Below, in pieces: positions 17,516 through 25,443 of a DNA stretch of 32,508 nucleotides (within the stretch, counting starts at the first letter, position 1; the number at the start of each line of letters is the position of its first letter). This stretch comes from Balneolales bacterium (lineage in GTDB: Bacteria > Bacteroidota > Rhodothermia > Balneolales > Natronogracilivirgulaceae): contig SLNO01000127.1 of the NCBI GenBank assembly GCA_007132975.1, positions 1-32,508 on the forward strand, read 5' to 3'. Made by a program: the position numbers and the translations under genes. The notes beneath the pieces were generated by a model. That model searched no databases and was not told where the DNA came from. It was given only the letters and a program-made list of their open reading frames with translations.

Positions 17516-18217
17516 TCAGTCCCTCATATGGTTAAGGTATATTTTTTCAAGGTCGCTGTGTGTTACGTCCCCGGCAAAAAGCTCCTCAACCAGTATGCCC
17601 TTGTTCATAATCCCTATTCTGGTTGCAGTTTCCTTGGCACGGAACAAGTCGTGTGAAGCCATCAGCACTGCAGCGCCTCGTTCTTTCATCTCTGTGAGCA
17701 AGCCTGCAAAATCATTGCTCGCAGCAGGATCGAGTCCGCTCGTTGGTTCATCCAGCAGTAATACATCTGATTTTCGGGCAATGGCAAGTGCGATACCCAC
17801 CTTTTGTCTCATCCCTTTGGAGTAGGTGCTCACGCGATCGTGAACGGCGCTGGCCTGCAACCCGGACTGCTCCAAAAATAATGCGGCATCATCCGAAGTA
17901 AGTTTCAGCCCGGAAAGTCCACAAAAAAACTGCAGGTTTTCGATACCGGATAAACCTGGATAGAGTGAAAGGTTTTCCGGGATGTAGGTGAGTTTCTGTT
18001 TGGTTTCTATGGGATATTTGGTGACATCCATCCCGCTGATGCGCGCGGAGCCATTGCTGGGTTGAACCAGATTTAAAAAGAGGTTTATTGTGGTGGTTTT
18101 TCCGGCGCCATTGGCTCCGAGCAGGCAGTATATTTCGCCTGTTCTGATGTTTACATCCAGATTGGAAACGGCGGTGGTACCGTTGAAGACTTTCGAAAGT
18201 TGGATGGCTTCGATCAT
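17516..18217 (-). CDS. ABC transporter ATP-binding protein
   Basis: A 233-residue ATPase that energises the two ABC-2 permeases downstream. Walker A is GANGAGKTT (34-42), the signature is YSKGMRQ (132-138), Walker B VLLLDEP (152-158) is followed by the D-loop SGLD, and the switch histidine is H189. The Q-loop position reads YIPENLSLYP, with Glu in place of Gln, common in ABC-2 type ATPases. It starts 17 bases after the thioredoxin-reductase-like gene and ends 2 bases before the first permease, so the flavoprotein and the transporter are probably in one transcript. Confidence 0.94.
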   Translation of the reverse strand: MIEAIQLSKVFNGTTAVSNLDVNIRTGEIYCLLGANGAGKTTTINLFLNLVQPSNGSARISGMDVTKYPIETKQKLTYIPENLSLYPGLSGIENLQFFCGLSGLKLTSDDAALFLEQSGLQASAVHDRVSTYSKGMRQKVGIALAIARKSDVLLLDEPTSGLDPAASNDFAGLLTEMKERGAAVLMASHDLFRAKETATRIGIMNKGILVEELFAGDVTHSDLEKIYLNHMRD

Positions 18218-18234
18218 GCGATGGAGGGTATGGG

Positions 18235-19284
18235 TTATTGATTGAATCGTTTGTTCAGAAACATGGTGTTGATGCTTGCAGCGGCAACTGTACCTGAATA
18301 AGCCGCGTGTATGACTTGTCCGTTAGACCGGCTGCAGATATCTCCGATGGCGTAGACAGCATTTTTATTCGTTTGGTATTGTTCGTTTACAATGATGGAG
18401 CCGTTTGGCCGCATTTCACACCCGATGGATTGTACCTGCTCACTATTTGCTGTGATTCTTCCCGGTGCGTAGCAGGCATCAAAGGCCATCGGTACGCTAT
18501 GGCCATCACGTTGGACAAGGATGGCTGCGTTATCCCTGCTGATTCCGCTAATAGTCTCCTCCCGGATGGAGATTCCCAACCGGGTAAGTATGTGACGACT
18601 GCTGTCGGATATCTCCACCGGCACTCCTTGAGAAAAATAGGTTATGTCCGACGTCCAGTTGGAGACGGTAGAGGCCAATCCAAGTGCTGAATTTCCTGTA
18701 CCAATAATTACGGTCTTCTTATCACGGTTTTCCCAGCCATGGCAGTAGGGACAATGGTAAACTCCATTTCCCCATAAAGCTTCCAGCCCGGGGATGTCCA
18801 GAAGATGATCGGTGACGCCGCCGGCGAAAACAAGCGACTGGCCCCGGAAAATTCGTCCATCAGAAAGAGTAACTGAAAAAGCAGCTTCTTCCTTTTCAAC
18901 GGAATCAACAAGACCGGCAAGATGCGTGAGATTCTCCTTGTACTGTGCAAGCTGGCTGCGCGTCTCACCGAGAATTTCCGTCGGGTTGTGGCCATCGCGG
19001 CTGAATACGTTATTGGCCTGGGGTGAGGTTCGGTTTCTTGGTTTGCCCTCATCGATCACCAGAGCGGATCTCCTGCATCTTCCAAGCCCCATGGCAGCGG
19101 ACAGCCCTGCGAAACTACCACCGATAATCAGAACATCGTATAATTTTCTGGAATCGGCCGAATCGTCAAAAGCATAGTGTAGATCCGAGGCAGATATCCG
19201 CTCATTTGTGAAGGGTATCTGGAAAATCGCTCCAAATCCCAAAGCAGTTGTTTTGATGAAGGATTTGCGATTCATGATATTCAT
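18235..19284 (-). CDS. Thioredoxin reductase-like NAD(P)/FAD oxidoreductase, probably exported
   Basis: A 349-residue flavoprotein of the thioredoxin-reductase fold: FAD motif VLIIGGSFAGLSAA (51-64), redox-active C178-P-Y-C181 followed by HGWE, NAD(P) motif VIIGTGNSA (192-200) and the FAD-closing YAIGDICS. The CPYCHGWE form marks the group related to small-molecule dithiol oxidases and reductases rather than classical TrxB. Unusually, about 48 residues precede the FAD domain and start MNRKSFIKTTALGFGAIF, resembling a twin-arginine signal with RK in place of RR, so export is possible. The start is 19284 or M4 at 19275. It lies 17 bases before the ABC ATPase gene. Confidence 0.87.
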   Translation of the reverse strand: MNIMNRKSFIKTTALGFGAIFQIPFTNERISASDLHYAFDDSADSRKLYDVLIIGGSFAGLSAAMGLGRCRRSALVIDEGKPRNRTSPQANNVFSRDGHNPTEILGETRSQLAQYKENLTHLAGLVDSVEKEEAAFSVTLSDGRIFRGQSLVFAGGVTDHLLDIPGLEALWGNGVYHCPYCHGWENRDKKTVIIGTGNSALGLASTVSNWTSDITYFSQGVPVEISDSSRHILTRLGISIREETISGISRDNAAILVQRDGHSVPMAFDACYAPGRITANSEQVQSIGCEMRPNGSIIVNEQYQTNKNAVYAIGDICSRSNGQVIHAAYSGTVAAASINTMFLNKRFNQ

Positions 19285-19428
19285 GATATGATTTGCAGTT
19301 CAGGAAGTTTGTTGCGTTGACAGATCAGGGTTTGCATGCGTTGGATGGCTTAAGGCAAGGTCAGCGCTCACGGATACTACCCGTAAATGGGAGCCTGAAA
19401 TGCCGACTAAACAGGAAATGCCCTTCAA

Positions 19429-20628
19429 CTATGATTCCCATTGAGGCCAGGGGTCATTAAAAAATCCCCCCTTGTGGTAAATTGCGATTTCATCATCTGT
19501 ACAAAGAGTGCTTTCAAGTTTTTTTTGAAGCTCCTGCTTGTTCATACATTGACCGATAAAGACCAGTTCATTCAGACGATCGCCAAAATCTTTGGTCCAT
19601 CGACCCATGATTCTTTCCTCGTTTGCTTGAAAAGCCGGATGCTGATTTCGCTCGAATTTGGACAGTGAGTCCCACCATACTCCTGCGGGGTCAGCCTTTA
19701 CGGAACGGCCGGCCTGGCTCCAGTTAATGGCAATGTCGGGTCTGGACGCGATCCACAACAACCCTTTGGAGCGGATGATACTTTGGGGCCAGTTATTTGA
19801 AATAAAATCCCAGAGTCTTTCGGGATGAAATGGCCGCGGTGTCTGAAATACCAGTGAACCTATCCCGTATTCTTCCGTTTCAGGAACATGCTCATTTTCA
19901 AGCTCCTTGATCCAGCCAGCCGATTGTGACGTGGTTTCATAATCAAAAAGGCCGGTATTGAGTACGTCCGATAAGGGGACATCAGAATAGACGGATCGAA
20001 TGATTTTCGCTTCCGGATTCAGCTTCCTTGCAGAGGCTTCAATGTCATCAACTTTCGACGGGGAGACCAAGTCCGTTTTATTTATGATGATGACATTGGC
20101 AAATTCAATCTGATCGATCAGAAGATGCACGATGCTGCGCTGGTCGTCTTCTATGTCATTCCAGCCGCGATCAACAAGTGTGTCAATGGAATTCAGATTC
20201 TGGTGGAAAGAGGCTGCGTCAACAACGGTTACAAGTGTATCCAACCTGCTGATTTCCGACAGGTTCGTCTTTACATCAGGCATGTCGAAGTAGAAAGTCT
20301 GAGCTACGGGCAGGGGCTCAGAAATTCCAGTGCTTTCAATGAGGAGGTAGTCGAATCGGTTTTCAATGGCAAGGCGGCCGACTTCTTGAATAAGATCGTC
20401 ACGCAGCGTACAGCAGATGCAACCGTTGCTCATCTCAACCAGTCGCTCTTCGGTTTGCGACAATGTCCCGGTATCTTCGACCAGGCGGGCATCAATGTTG
20501 ATCTCACTCATATCGTTTACAATGACAGCTACCTTCATGCCCTGTTTGTTGTTAAGGATATGATGTAACAAAGTCGTTTTTCCCGAACCAAGAAAACCAC
20601 TTAAAACTGTAACCGGCAGATGTTTCAT
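19429..20628 (-). CDS. COG0523 (CobW/ZigA-like) metallochaperone GTPase
   Basis: A 399-residue G3E GTPase thought to insert or traffic metal, commonly zinc. P-loop GFLGSGKT is at 11-18, the metal-binding CxCC motif G-C70-I-C72-C73 follows, then ESTGISEP and the guanine-specificity NKTD (183-186). A complete CobW C-terminal domain begins near residue 270 (YGIGSLVFQTPRPFHPERLWDF). The start at 20628 (MKHLPVTVLSGF) is preferred: the 20 extra codons back to 20688 are read from dispersed repeat copy 3 and lie outside the domain. Two palindromes cover its predicted promoter. COG0523 members under such control are typical zinc-starvation genes; absence of cobalamin-synthesis genes argues against CobW itself. 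Confidence 0.93.
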   Translation of the reverse strand: MKHLPVTVLSGFLGSGKTTLLHHILNNKQGMKVAVIVNDMSEINIDARLVEDTGTLSQTEERLVEMSNGCICCTLRDDLIQEVGRLAIENRFDYLLIESTGISEPLPVAQTFYFDMPDVKTNLSEISRLDTLVTVVDAASFHQNLNSIDTLVDRGWNDIEDDQRSIVHLLIDQIEFANVIIINKTDLVSPSKVDDIEASARKLNPEAKIIRSVYSDVPLSDVLNTGLFDYETTSQSAGWIKELENEHVPETEEYGIGSLVFQTPRPFHPERLWDFISNNWPQSIIRSKGLLWIASRPDIAINWSQAGRSVKADPAGVWWDSLSKFERNQHPAFQANEERIMGRWTKDFGDRLNELVFIGQCMNKQELQKKLESTLCTDDEIAIYHKGGFFNDPWPQWES

Positions 20629-20639
20629 GCGTAATAAAA

Positions 20640-20735
20640 ATTTTTGATTTACAAGGTCACATAGAATGTCCGTGACGTTATTAGTCATGCTCCTTTGTGT
20701 TGAGTAGCCGCCGTCATAGACATTTCATACGCCTT
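20640..20735 (+). repeat. dispersed intergenic repeat, copy 3
   Basis: It lies between the GTPase start codon and its predicted promoter, so it would be in the 5' leader of that mRNA. ATGTCCGTGACG (20666-20677) faces CGTCATAGACAT (20712-20723), an imperfect 12-bp inverted repeat with 10 pairs. Sequence is closest to copy 1. Confidence 0.72.
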
Positions 20736-20752
20736 GTTCCAGCCTGCTTTAA

Positions 20753-20806
20753 TGCAACTAAGTTGCAAATATAGGTCTTGAAAAAACAAACCGCAACATA
20801 GTTGCA
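20753..20806 (-). promoter_or_regulatory. promoter with two palindromic operators upstream of the COG0523 GTPase gene
   Basis: TGCAACTAAGTTGCA (20753-20767) is a perfect palindrome; GCAACATAGTTGC (20793-20805) is a second with 5-bp arms, centred 39 bases away. On the minus strand, TATATTTG (20766-20773) matches the TAnnTTTG -7 element exactly and touches the first palindrome. A TTG about 20 bases upstream of it lies inside the second palindrome, at the -33 position. A repressor bound at both sites would block the promoter. The site resembles Fur-superfamily boxes; Zur is the inferred regulator. Confidence 0.7.
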
Positions 20807-20869
20807 TTTAAAAGTTGATTCCGCTTATCACTTAAAGTCGCTACAGCCGGGTCGGGACAGTCGACAAAT

Positions 20870-22255
20870 TCAAATCCTTTTCTGTGCAAGGTGTTCAAGT
20901 CCCTTTTTCACAAACAGGCCAACAAGGAGCACAATCACTCCCCAGATGGCAGTGGTACCGGTGTATGCCATGCTGGAGTAGAACATATAGGTGCATGCAG
21001 CAAGAAATAAGATAGGAGGGACCGGATAAAGCGGTATATCCTGCTTGAAACCTGCGTCTGAGTTTTGATACTGTAGTTTGAAAAGACCGGCGATGACGAC
21101 AAGCATGAAAAACCAGAAAACTGGCGCTGTAAAATCAACAACAGCAGAAAGACTGTCTGATGAAAGCGTACCGGCAGCCAGAAGTAAAAGAACGACAATT
21201 CCTTGAGCAACAAGGGCGCGGATCGGTGTATCTCGCCTTTCATTCCATTTACCGACCAGACGAAACTCCGGGTAATCCCGGCCAAGGGCAAAAAGTGAAC
21301 GAGAACCCGTTATAATGGTGGCGTTTGCCGTTGAGATAGCTGCAATGATTATTATGGACACAATCACAGCAGATCCCAGCCGGCCGAACAGGGCTTCGCT
21401 CAATTCTTGACCCGGTGCTGCAGAAGCTCTCAGACCATCCAGTCCGATAGCATGAATGTAAGCAAGATTTATTCCGACATACAAAAGGGTAATTAGAATC
21501 ACGGACCCGGTCAGAACCCTCCCAAAAGTTTTTCTGGCGTTTCTTAATTCCCCGGCAAGGTATGCCGCTTCATTCCAGCCTCCGAATGTCAGAAGCACGA
21601 AGATCATGGCTAGACCCGGCATGCTAACAGACAGGCCAGTGAACTGGTCGGGGGTGAGCAACGCTCCGTTGTGTCCCTCCCCGGGATTGTGAAAAAGGGC
21701 TGAGAGACACAGTGCAACCAGGGCTCCAATCACCAGTGCGGCCAGCAAATTCTGAATTTTACTGGACTGCCGCGTGCCACTCATGTTAATCAGAGTTAGC
21801 AGTATGACCAGCAAGGCCGCGTATATTGAGTTGCTGTAAGGCCCCAAATTCGCAAAAGAGGAGGCATAGTCGCCAAAAATCAGTGCGACCAGTGCAAGTG
21901 AGCCGGTTTGAATAACACTGACTCTGCCCCATGCAAACAGGTATGCTGTTGATGGCCCAATGCTTCTGCGAAGAAAGGTAAGTTCTCCGCCGCTATCCGG
22001 CATTCGCATGGAAAGAGAGACATAGCACAATGATCCAGAAAAAGCAATAATCCCGCCGACTATCCAGAAGAGTATAAAATCAACCTCGTTAGCTGCATGA
22101 CCGGCAACTATTGACGGCAGTCTGAAAATACCGACGCCAACCACCATCCCAATTATTACCGCAACAGCACTCAAGCTGCCCATTCCACGATAATCAGGTG
22201 TTTTGTCAGGCATTAAGTCCAGCTTTTTCATTATTTTAAATAAATTATTATTCAT
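20870..22255 (-). CDS. APC superfamily amino acid permease
   Basis: A 461-residue inner-membrane transporter with about 12 helices. The first helix carries the APC signature GMVVGVGIFRLPS (unwound TM1), followed by a second helix with Gly-rich turns and the FGGWNEAAYLAGELRNA segment typical of the LAT/serine-threonine exchanger-like branch. Substrate cannot be read from sequence. The ATG at 22255 directly abuts repeat copy 4 and lacks a Shine-Dalgarno; M9 at 22231 (MKKLDLMPDK) is an alternative. It sits between the DUF6850 gene and the GTPase gene in the same orientation, suggesting uptake of an amino acid linked to the metal system, but this is inference. Confidence 0.88.
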   Translation of the reverse strand: MNNNLFKIMKKLDLMPDKTPDYRGMGSLSAVAVIIGMVVGVGIFRLPSIVAGHAANEVDFILFWIVGGIIAFSGSLCYVSLSMRMPDSGGELTFLRRSIGPSTAYLFAWGRVSVIQTGSLALVALIFGDYASSFANLGPYSNSIYAALLVILLTLINMSGTRQSSKIQNLLAALVIGALVALCLSALFHNPGEGHNGALLTPDQFTGLSVSMPGLAMIFVLLTFGGWNEAAYLAGELRNARKTFGRVLTGSVILITLLYVGINLAYIHAIGLDGLRASAAPGQELSEALFGRLGSAVIVSIIIIAAISTANATIITGSRSLFALGRDYPEFRLVGKWNERRDTPIRALVAQGIVVLLLLAAGTLSSDSLSAVVDFTAPVFWFFMLVVIAGLFKLQYQNSDAGFKQDIPLYPVPPILFLAACTYMFYSSMAYTGTTAIWGVIVLLVGLFVKKGLEHLAQKRI

Positions 22256-22345
22256 AAGGACAGAATGAACTCACACAACATGATTTGGTCATTGGCCTGT
22301 GAGTCAGCCGGAGGCTGTATTGTTCATTACATGGTGGATCGGGAA
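22256..22345 (+). repeat. dispersed intergenic repeat, copy 4
   Basis: It starts at the permease start codon with AAGGACAGAAT, shared with copy 5. ACTCACA (22269-22275) pairs perfectly with TGTGAGT (22298-22304). The remaining gap to 22435 shows no gene. Confidence 0.7.
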
Positions 22346-22435
22346 TGTTCCTTTGCAGGCGAAGCGATCTCGTGATGAAGAGTGCTCTTTTTGCGCTACC
22401 GCTTCGAATGAACCCCTGAGCTCTTGCATCAGGAG

Positions 22436-24004
22436 TCATAGTGCAAGTGTCAAAGAAATTGACATACCACGCTGCAACCGATTCGGGCTGAATCCGTCTT
22501 CCGGGTGGATTGAAATAAATGCGTCTACCGTGACACCGATATCCGAAGTTCCAATCACAAAATATCTGCCAACGGTAGATGAAATTGTTGCAATATTCTG
22601 TTCCAACAACAAAAAGTCAGGAAGAAATATTCTGCGGACGGCCTCATTCATGGACCGGACGTTCAGTCTGTTCTTAAGGGGGATGTAGTAATTCGCCCTG
22701 ATTCCATATTGACTGGATTGTGTTCGTCTTGCCATACTCGCATCAACCGACAGCAGGGACAGCAACCTGTCTGATGCAGAAACAATATCCTCAAGATCAT
22801 GTACATCAAAGGTGGCGCGAAACATAAAAGAGAGTCTGTCAGTTTTCGAATTACTCAGCCACGTGTTTTTAAAGAAGGCCTGACCTCTGAAGTGGTTAAG
22901 GAGGATATTTTTTCCGTTCAGAAAGGGGTCGATCCCTTCGCCGGATGTCCAGTAGCTTCTCAGCCCAAACTCTCGGGATATGTTTTTCGGGGTTTGATAA
23001 AGTGTTACGCCTGATGAGAACGTAAATGTGTTCCATTCGCCGGAAGATACGGGGTTGCTGATACCGGTGCTTACGTTTTCCGTGGATGATGAAATATCAA
23101 GGAAAGAAACAAGACCCATATCGCTTCTTCTGATATGCACCTGGATCCCCCCACCGAATGTGTTTTCAGAATATGACCGTGAAGCTGAGTTGAAGGTAGT
23201 CTGATTGAAAGTACCAATCCCTCTGAGGATCAGGACATAAGTATCCAACTGATTAAAAAAGCCAAGTTCCTGCTCTTCCTTTTTACCTTGAAATGAGCCA
23301 CTGACTCCGAAATCGATGTTATCAGAAATACTAAATTTCAGGCCTTTTCGGATGAAATAACGGTTATAAGTGAACAGGGGTCTTTCTGCATTTTGGCGGG
23401 CACCCTGCATGACCTCGTAGGCAACGGAATAGCCAACCCTGAACTTCTGAAAAATGATGGGTGAAGCAGCGCTTGACTTTAGCAGTATGTGCATATTGTC
23501 CCAGTCACCTCCGGTTGTGTCAACCCATTGGTAGGGGTTGTTTGTACGGACCGGTGCATGGTTTCGATAAAACACGCTTCCGTGATTGGTCTGAGAAAGC
23601 AGTACATCTCCAAGCAGCATCCAGTTGCCGATATTCTGGGTACCCTTAGCATGGAAAAACCCTCCGCTGATTCGCTCCGGTTCTCTTACAGATCGCAGGT
23701 CACCACTGCTGGAAAAGCCGGCGGCCTGCAACTGCCCGGTACGGTATATTCCGGCTTCTGCCATCCCTGCGGGGTTGCCAGCCTCTCTCCACATACCGGC
23801 GAGGGTGTCCGGACCGAAGGTGCTGCTGGTTGGCAGGTAGTTTTCTCGAACCGAAAATTGACCCAGGGTCTGGAGTGGAATCGAGATACAGACAAGAAGC
23901 AGGCAAACTGCCGAGATGAATGAATTATGCTTCGGAAACGACAGCTTTGGACTGAAGTGTTTACGCGGCATAGCGGAGTACCTAAAAGACATTAATGTTT
24001 TCAT
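22436..24004 (-). CDS. DUF6850-like outer-membrane beta-barrel protein
   Basis: About 522 residues from the ATG at 24004. A hydrophobic export signal (ISAVCLLLVCISIPLQTLGQ) ends near the FSVRENYLP mature start. The N-terminal mature part has WREAGNPAGMAEAG, then many amphipathic strands, AYEVMQGARQNAERPLFTYNRY, and a C-terminal strand ending SISLTLAL. The family call, DUF6850, is from memory of proteins that accompany TonB receptors and DUF4876 lipoproteins in Bacteroidota. The open frame continues upstream into the DUF4876 gene, but a terminator-like hairpin lies at 24027-24059, so the start must be downstream; 23992 and 23971 are also possible. Function unknown, a surface partner of the TonB receptor is inferred. 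Confidence 0.75.
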   Translation of the reverse strand: MKTLMSFRYSAMPRKHFSPKLSFPKHNSFISAVCLLLVCISIPLQTLGQFSVRENYLPTSSTFGPDTLAGMWREAGNPAGMAEAGIYRTGQLQAAGFSSSGDLRSVREPERISGGFFHAKGTQNIGNWMLLGDVLLSQTNHGSVFYRNHAPVRTNNPYQWVDTTGGDWDNMHILLKSSAASPIIFQKFRVGYSVAYEVMQGARQNAERPLFTYNRYFIRKGLKFSISDNIDFGVSGSFQGKKEEQELGFFNQLDTYVLILRGIGTFNQTTFNSASRSYSENTFGGGIQVHIRRSDMGLVSFLDISSSTENVSTGISNPVSSGEWNTFTFSSGVTLYQTPKNISREFGLRSYWTSGEGIDPFLNGKNILLNHFRGQAFFKNTWLSNSKTDRLSFMFRATFDVHDLEDIVSASDRLLSLLSVDASMARRTQSSQYGIRANYYIPLKNRLNVRSMNEAVRRIFLPDFLLLEQNIATISSTVGRYFVIGTSDIGVTVDAFISIHPEDGFSPNRLQRGMSISLTLAL

Positions 24005-24010
24005 TGAGGC

Positions 24011-24059
24011 GCATGCCTGAAAAGAAATGGCCCGGAGCCGGTTCAATTCTCCGGGCCAT
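24011..24059 (-). terminator. Rho-independent terminator-like hairpin between the DUF4876 and DUF6850 genes
   Basis: ATGGCCCGGAG (24027-24037) and CTCCGGGCCAT (24049-24059) form a perfect 11-bp GC-rich stem with an 11-base loop. Read on the minus strand it follows the DUF4876 stop by about 15 bases and is followed by TTTCTTTTC. This is the strongest intrinsic terminator in the window. Since the next gene starts immediately after, it may be a partial terminator or RNA-processing signal that lowers downstream expression. Confidence 0.8.
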
Positions 24060-24074
24060 ATTATTGGTTTTGGG

Positions 24075-25295
24075 TCATTCAAATGATCTGGGCGTTGGCG
24101 GAGTGATGATCTCAAAATCCTCTGACGTGTTATTGGTGTTTCTGAGAATCCTTCTTCCGTCCACAATACGATCGGTTTTTCTTCTCGCGCTTTCAGAAGT
24201 GTAGGTTCCTGATGCGCTTACAAATCCTGCGTCAAGATCAAGGGGTATTCTCTTGAAATCACCACTTTGAGGGTTTTGAAGCGCTTCAAATGCGTCGATT
24301 ACATGATCGATCGGCAACTTGATTCTTGGGGGGAATTCGGGAGGAAAGTCAGGGATGGGAACCTGTTCAAGGGCATCAATGTCATCCACACGGAAAATAA
24401 CAATGGCTGGTCCAAATACAGGGACGAGCCAGGTGAATCCACCCGTGAAGTAGATACGCTCCATGTTGGTGACGTTGGGATTGTCAATATCCCTGTCATC
24501 ATCCCGTTGGTTGTACGTTTCAAAATCGGCATCACCCAAATTAACCGGGCTGTTTGGGTTAAGGTCAGGGTTGTCCCGGTGGTCCTGTGCTGTCTGGGCG
24601 ATGATAAAACTTTCCCCTGGCTGAATGGGATGGTCGGTTCCGGAGCCTGGTACCCTCCAAATGCTGTTCAGATATATGTGTTCCTGATCCCACTGAAATG
24701 GAGTTGGCTCTGTAGTAGGGTTGATCTGTCCTGCAGGACCGTAAATATCAGCGATATAGAGACCGTCTGCGTACAACACTTCGTTGGAATTATTGAAAAT
24801 TTCATGGAATTGATCGTTGAAGAAATTTCCACCATCCGGCAATCTTGATCCGGTATAGTACACCTCCTTGATTACAAAATTTCCGAGTGCAGACGTCCGT
24901 AAGGCAAGTTCGACAGGGGAGTCGGGTTCTGTAGTGAAATTCTGGTTGCTCAGGCTTGTGGAGAGCGTGACCTCTTCTGCATAACCAGCAAGCGTAAGCA
25001 TCTCTTCCGCTGATAAAGTAATTTCAGCACGTGCGTCATATCGCCCTGGAATAAGGCCTTCAAATAGAACCAAGCCGTTTTCGTCGGATGTAAGGTTTTG
25101 CTCGTCGCCTCTTTCGATGCTGGTAAGGGTCACAACAGCGCCTGGAGCAAGTGACTCGGAAAATTCATCCGGGAAAAGGACCTGGAATCGAAGATCGATA
25201 TTTGAGATTCCGGAATCACTGTCACAAGCCCCGGGCAAGAAGCCGGCGAATGTTATCAATGTCAGAATTGACAGTGCAAGTATTTTGTTTTTCAT
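24075..25295 (-). CDS. DUF4876 domain lipoprotein
   Basis: A 406-residue lipoprotein: signal peptide with lipobox FLPGAC (C24) followed by Asp/Ser residues. Residues about 33-135 form a beta-sandwich-like repeat domain (LAPGAVVTLTSIERG, SDENGLVLFEGLIPGRYDA). The DUF4876 core follows, with VIKEVYYTGSRLPDGGNF, NDQFHEIFNNSNEVLYADG, and HPIQPGESFIIAQTAQDH. Such proteins are found beside TonB receptors in Bacteroidota and are uncharacterised; a surface-exposed ligand-binding partner is plausible. It lies 148 bases downstream of the TonB receptor gene, with repeat copy 5 in the gap, and ends at a strong hairpin. Confidence 0.85.
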   Translation of the reverse strand: MKNKILALSILTLITFAGFLPGACDSDSGISNIDLRFQVLFPDEFSESLAPGAVVTLTSIERGDEQNLTSDENGLVLFEGLIPGRYDARAEITLSAEEMLTLAGYAEEVTLSTSLSNQNFTTEPDSPVELALRTSALGNFVIKEVYYTGSRLPDGGNFFNDQFHEIFNNSNEVLYADGLYIADIYGPAGQINPTTEPTPFQWDQEHIYLNSIWRVPGSGTDHPIQPGESFIIAQTAQDHRDNPDLNPNSPVNLGDADFETYNQRDDDRDIDNPNVTNMERIYFTGGFTWLVPVFGPAIVIFRVDDIDALEQVPIPDFPPEFPPRIKLPIDHVIDAFEALQNPQSGDFKRIPLDLDAGFVSASGTYTSESARRKTDRIVDGRRILRNTNNTSEDFEIITPPTPRSFE

Positions 25296-25308
25296 TTGTT
25301 AAAGTCAA

Positions 25309-25415
25309 TTTGGATTAGTAAGGACAGAATCAACTCACATGGCAGGATCTGATAATCCCCCAATGAGTCAGTATGGGGTTGGCATATTCGTTTCACTTCG
25401 TGATATTCAGTTCAT
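25309..25415 (+). repeat. dispersed intergenic repeat, copy 5
   Basis: It lies between the TonB receptor gene and the DUF4876 gene. AAGGACAGAAT and AACTCACA match copy 4; ACTCA (25333-25337) pairs with TGAGT (25364-25368). Its end, TTCACTTCGTGA then ATTCAGTTCAT, matches the end of copy 1 and the start of copy 2, confirming family membership. Confidence 0.72.
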
Positions 25416-25443
25416 TGGCTATCGATTAAGTGGATTAGTGTGG

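Noticed and set aside
19429-20628. CobW of cobalamin synthesis, linked to the B12 riboswitch
   Set aside because: No cobalamin biosynthesis gene is near, the riboswitch is about 10 kb away on the other strand, and the promoter has operator palindromes and no riboswitch.
20629-20688. Twenty-codon N-terminal extension of the COG0523 GTPase
   Set aside because: The codons are read out of dispersed repeat copy 3, and the family domain begins exactly at the internal methionine at 20628.
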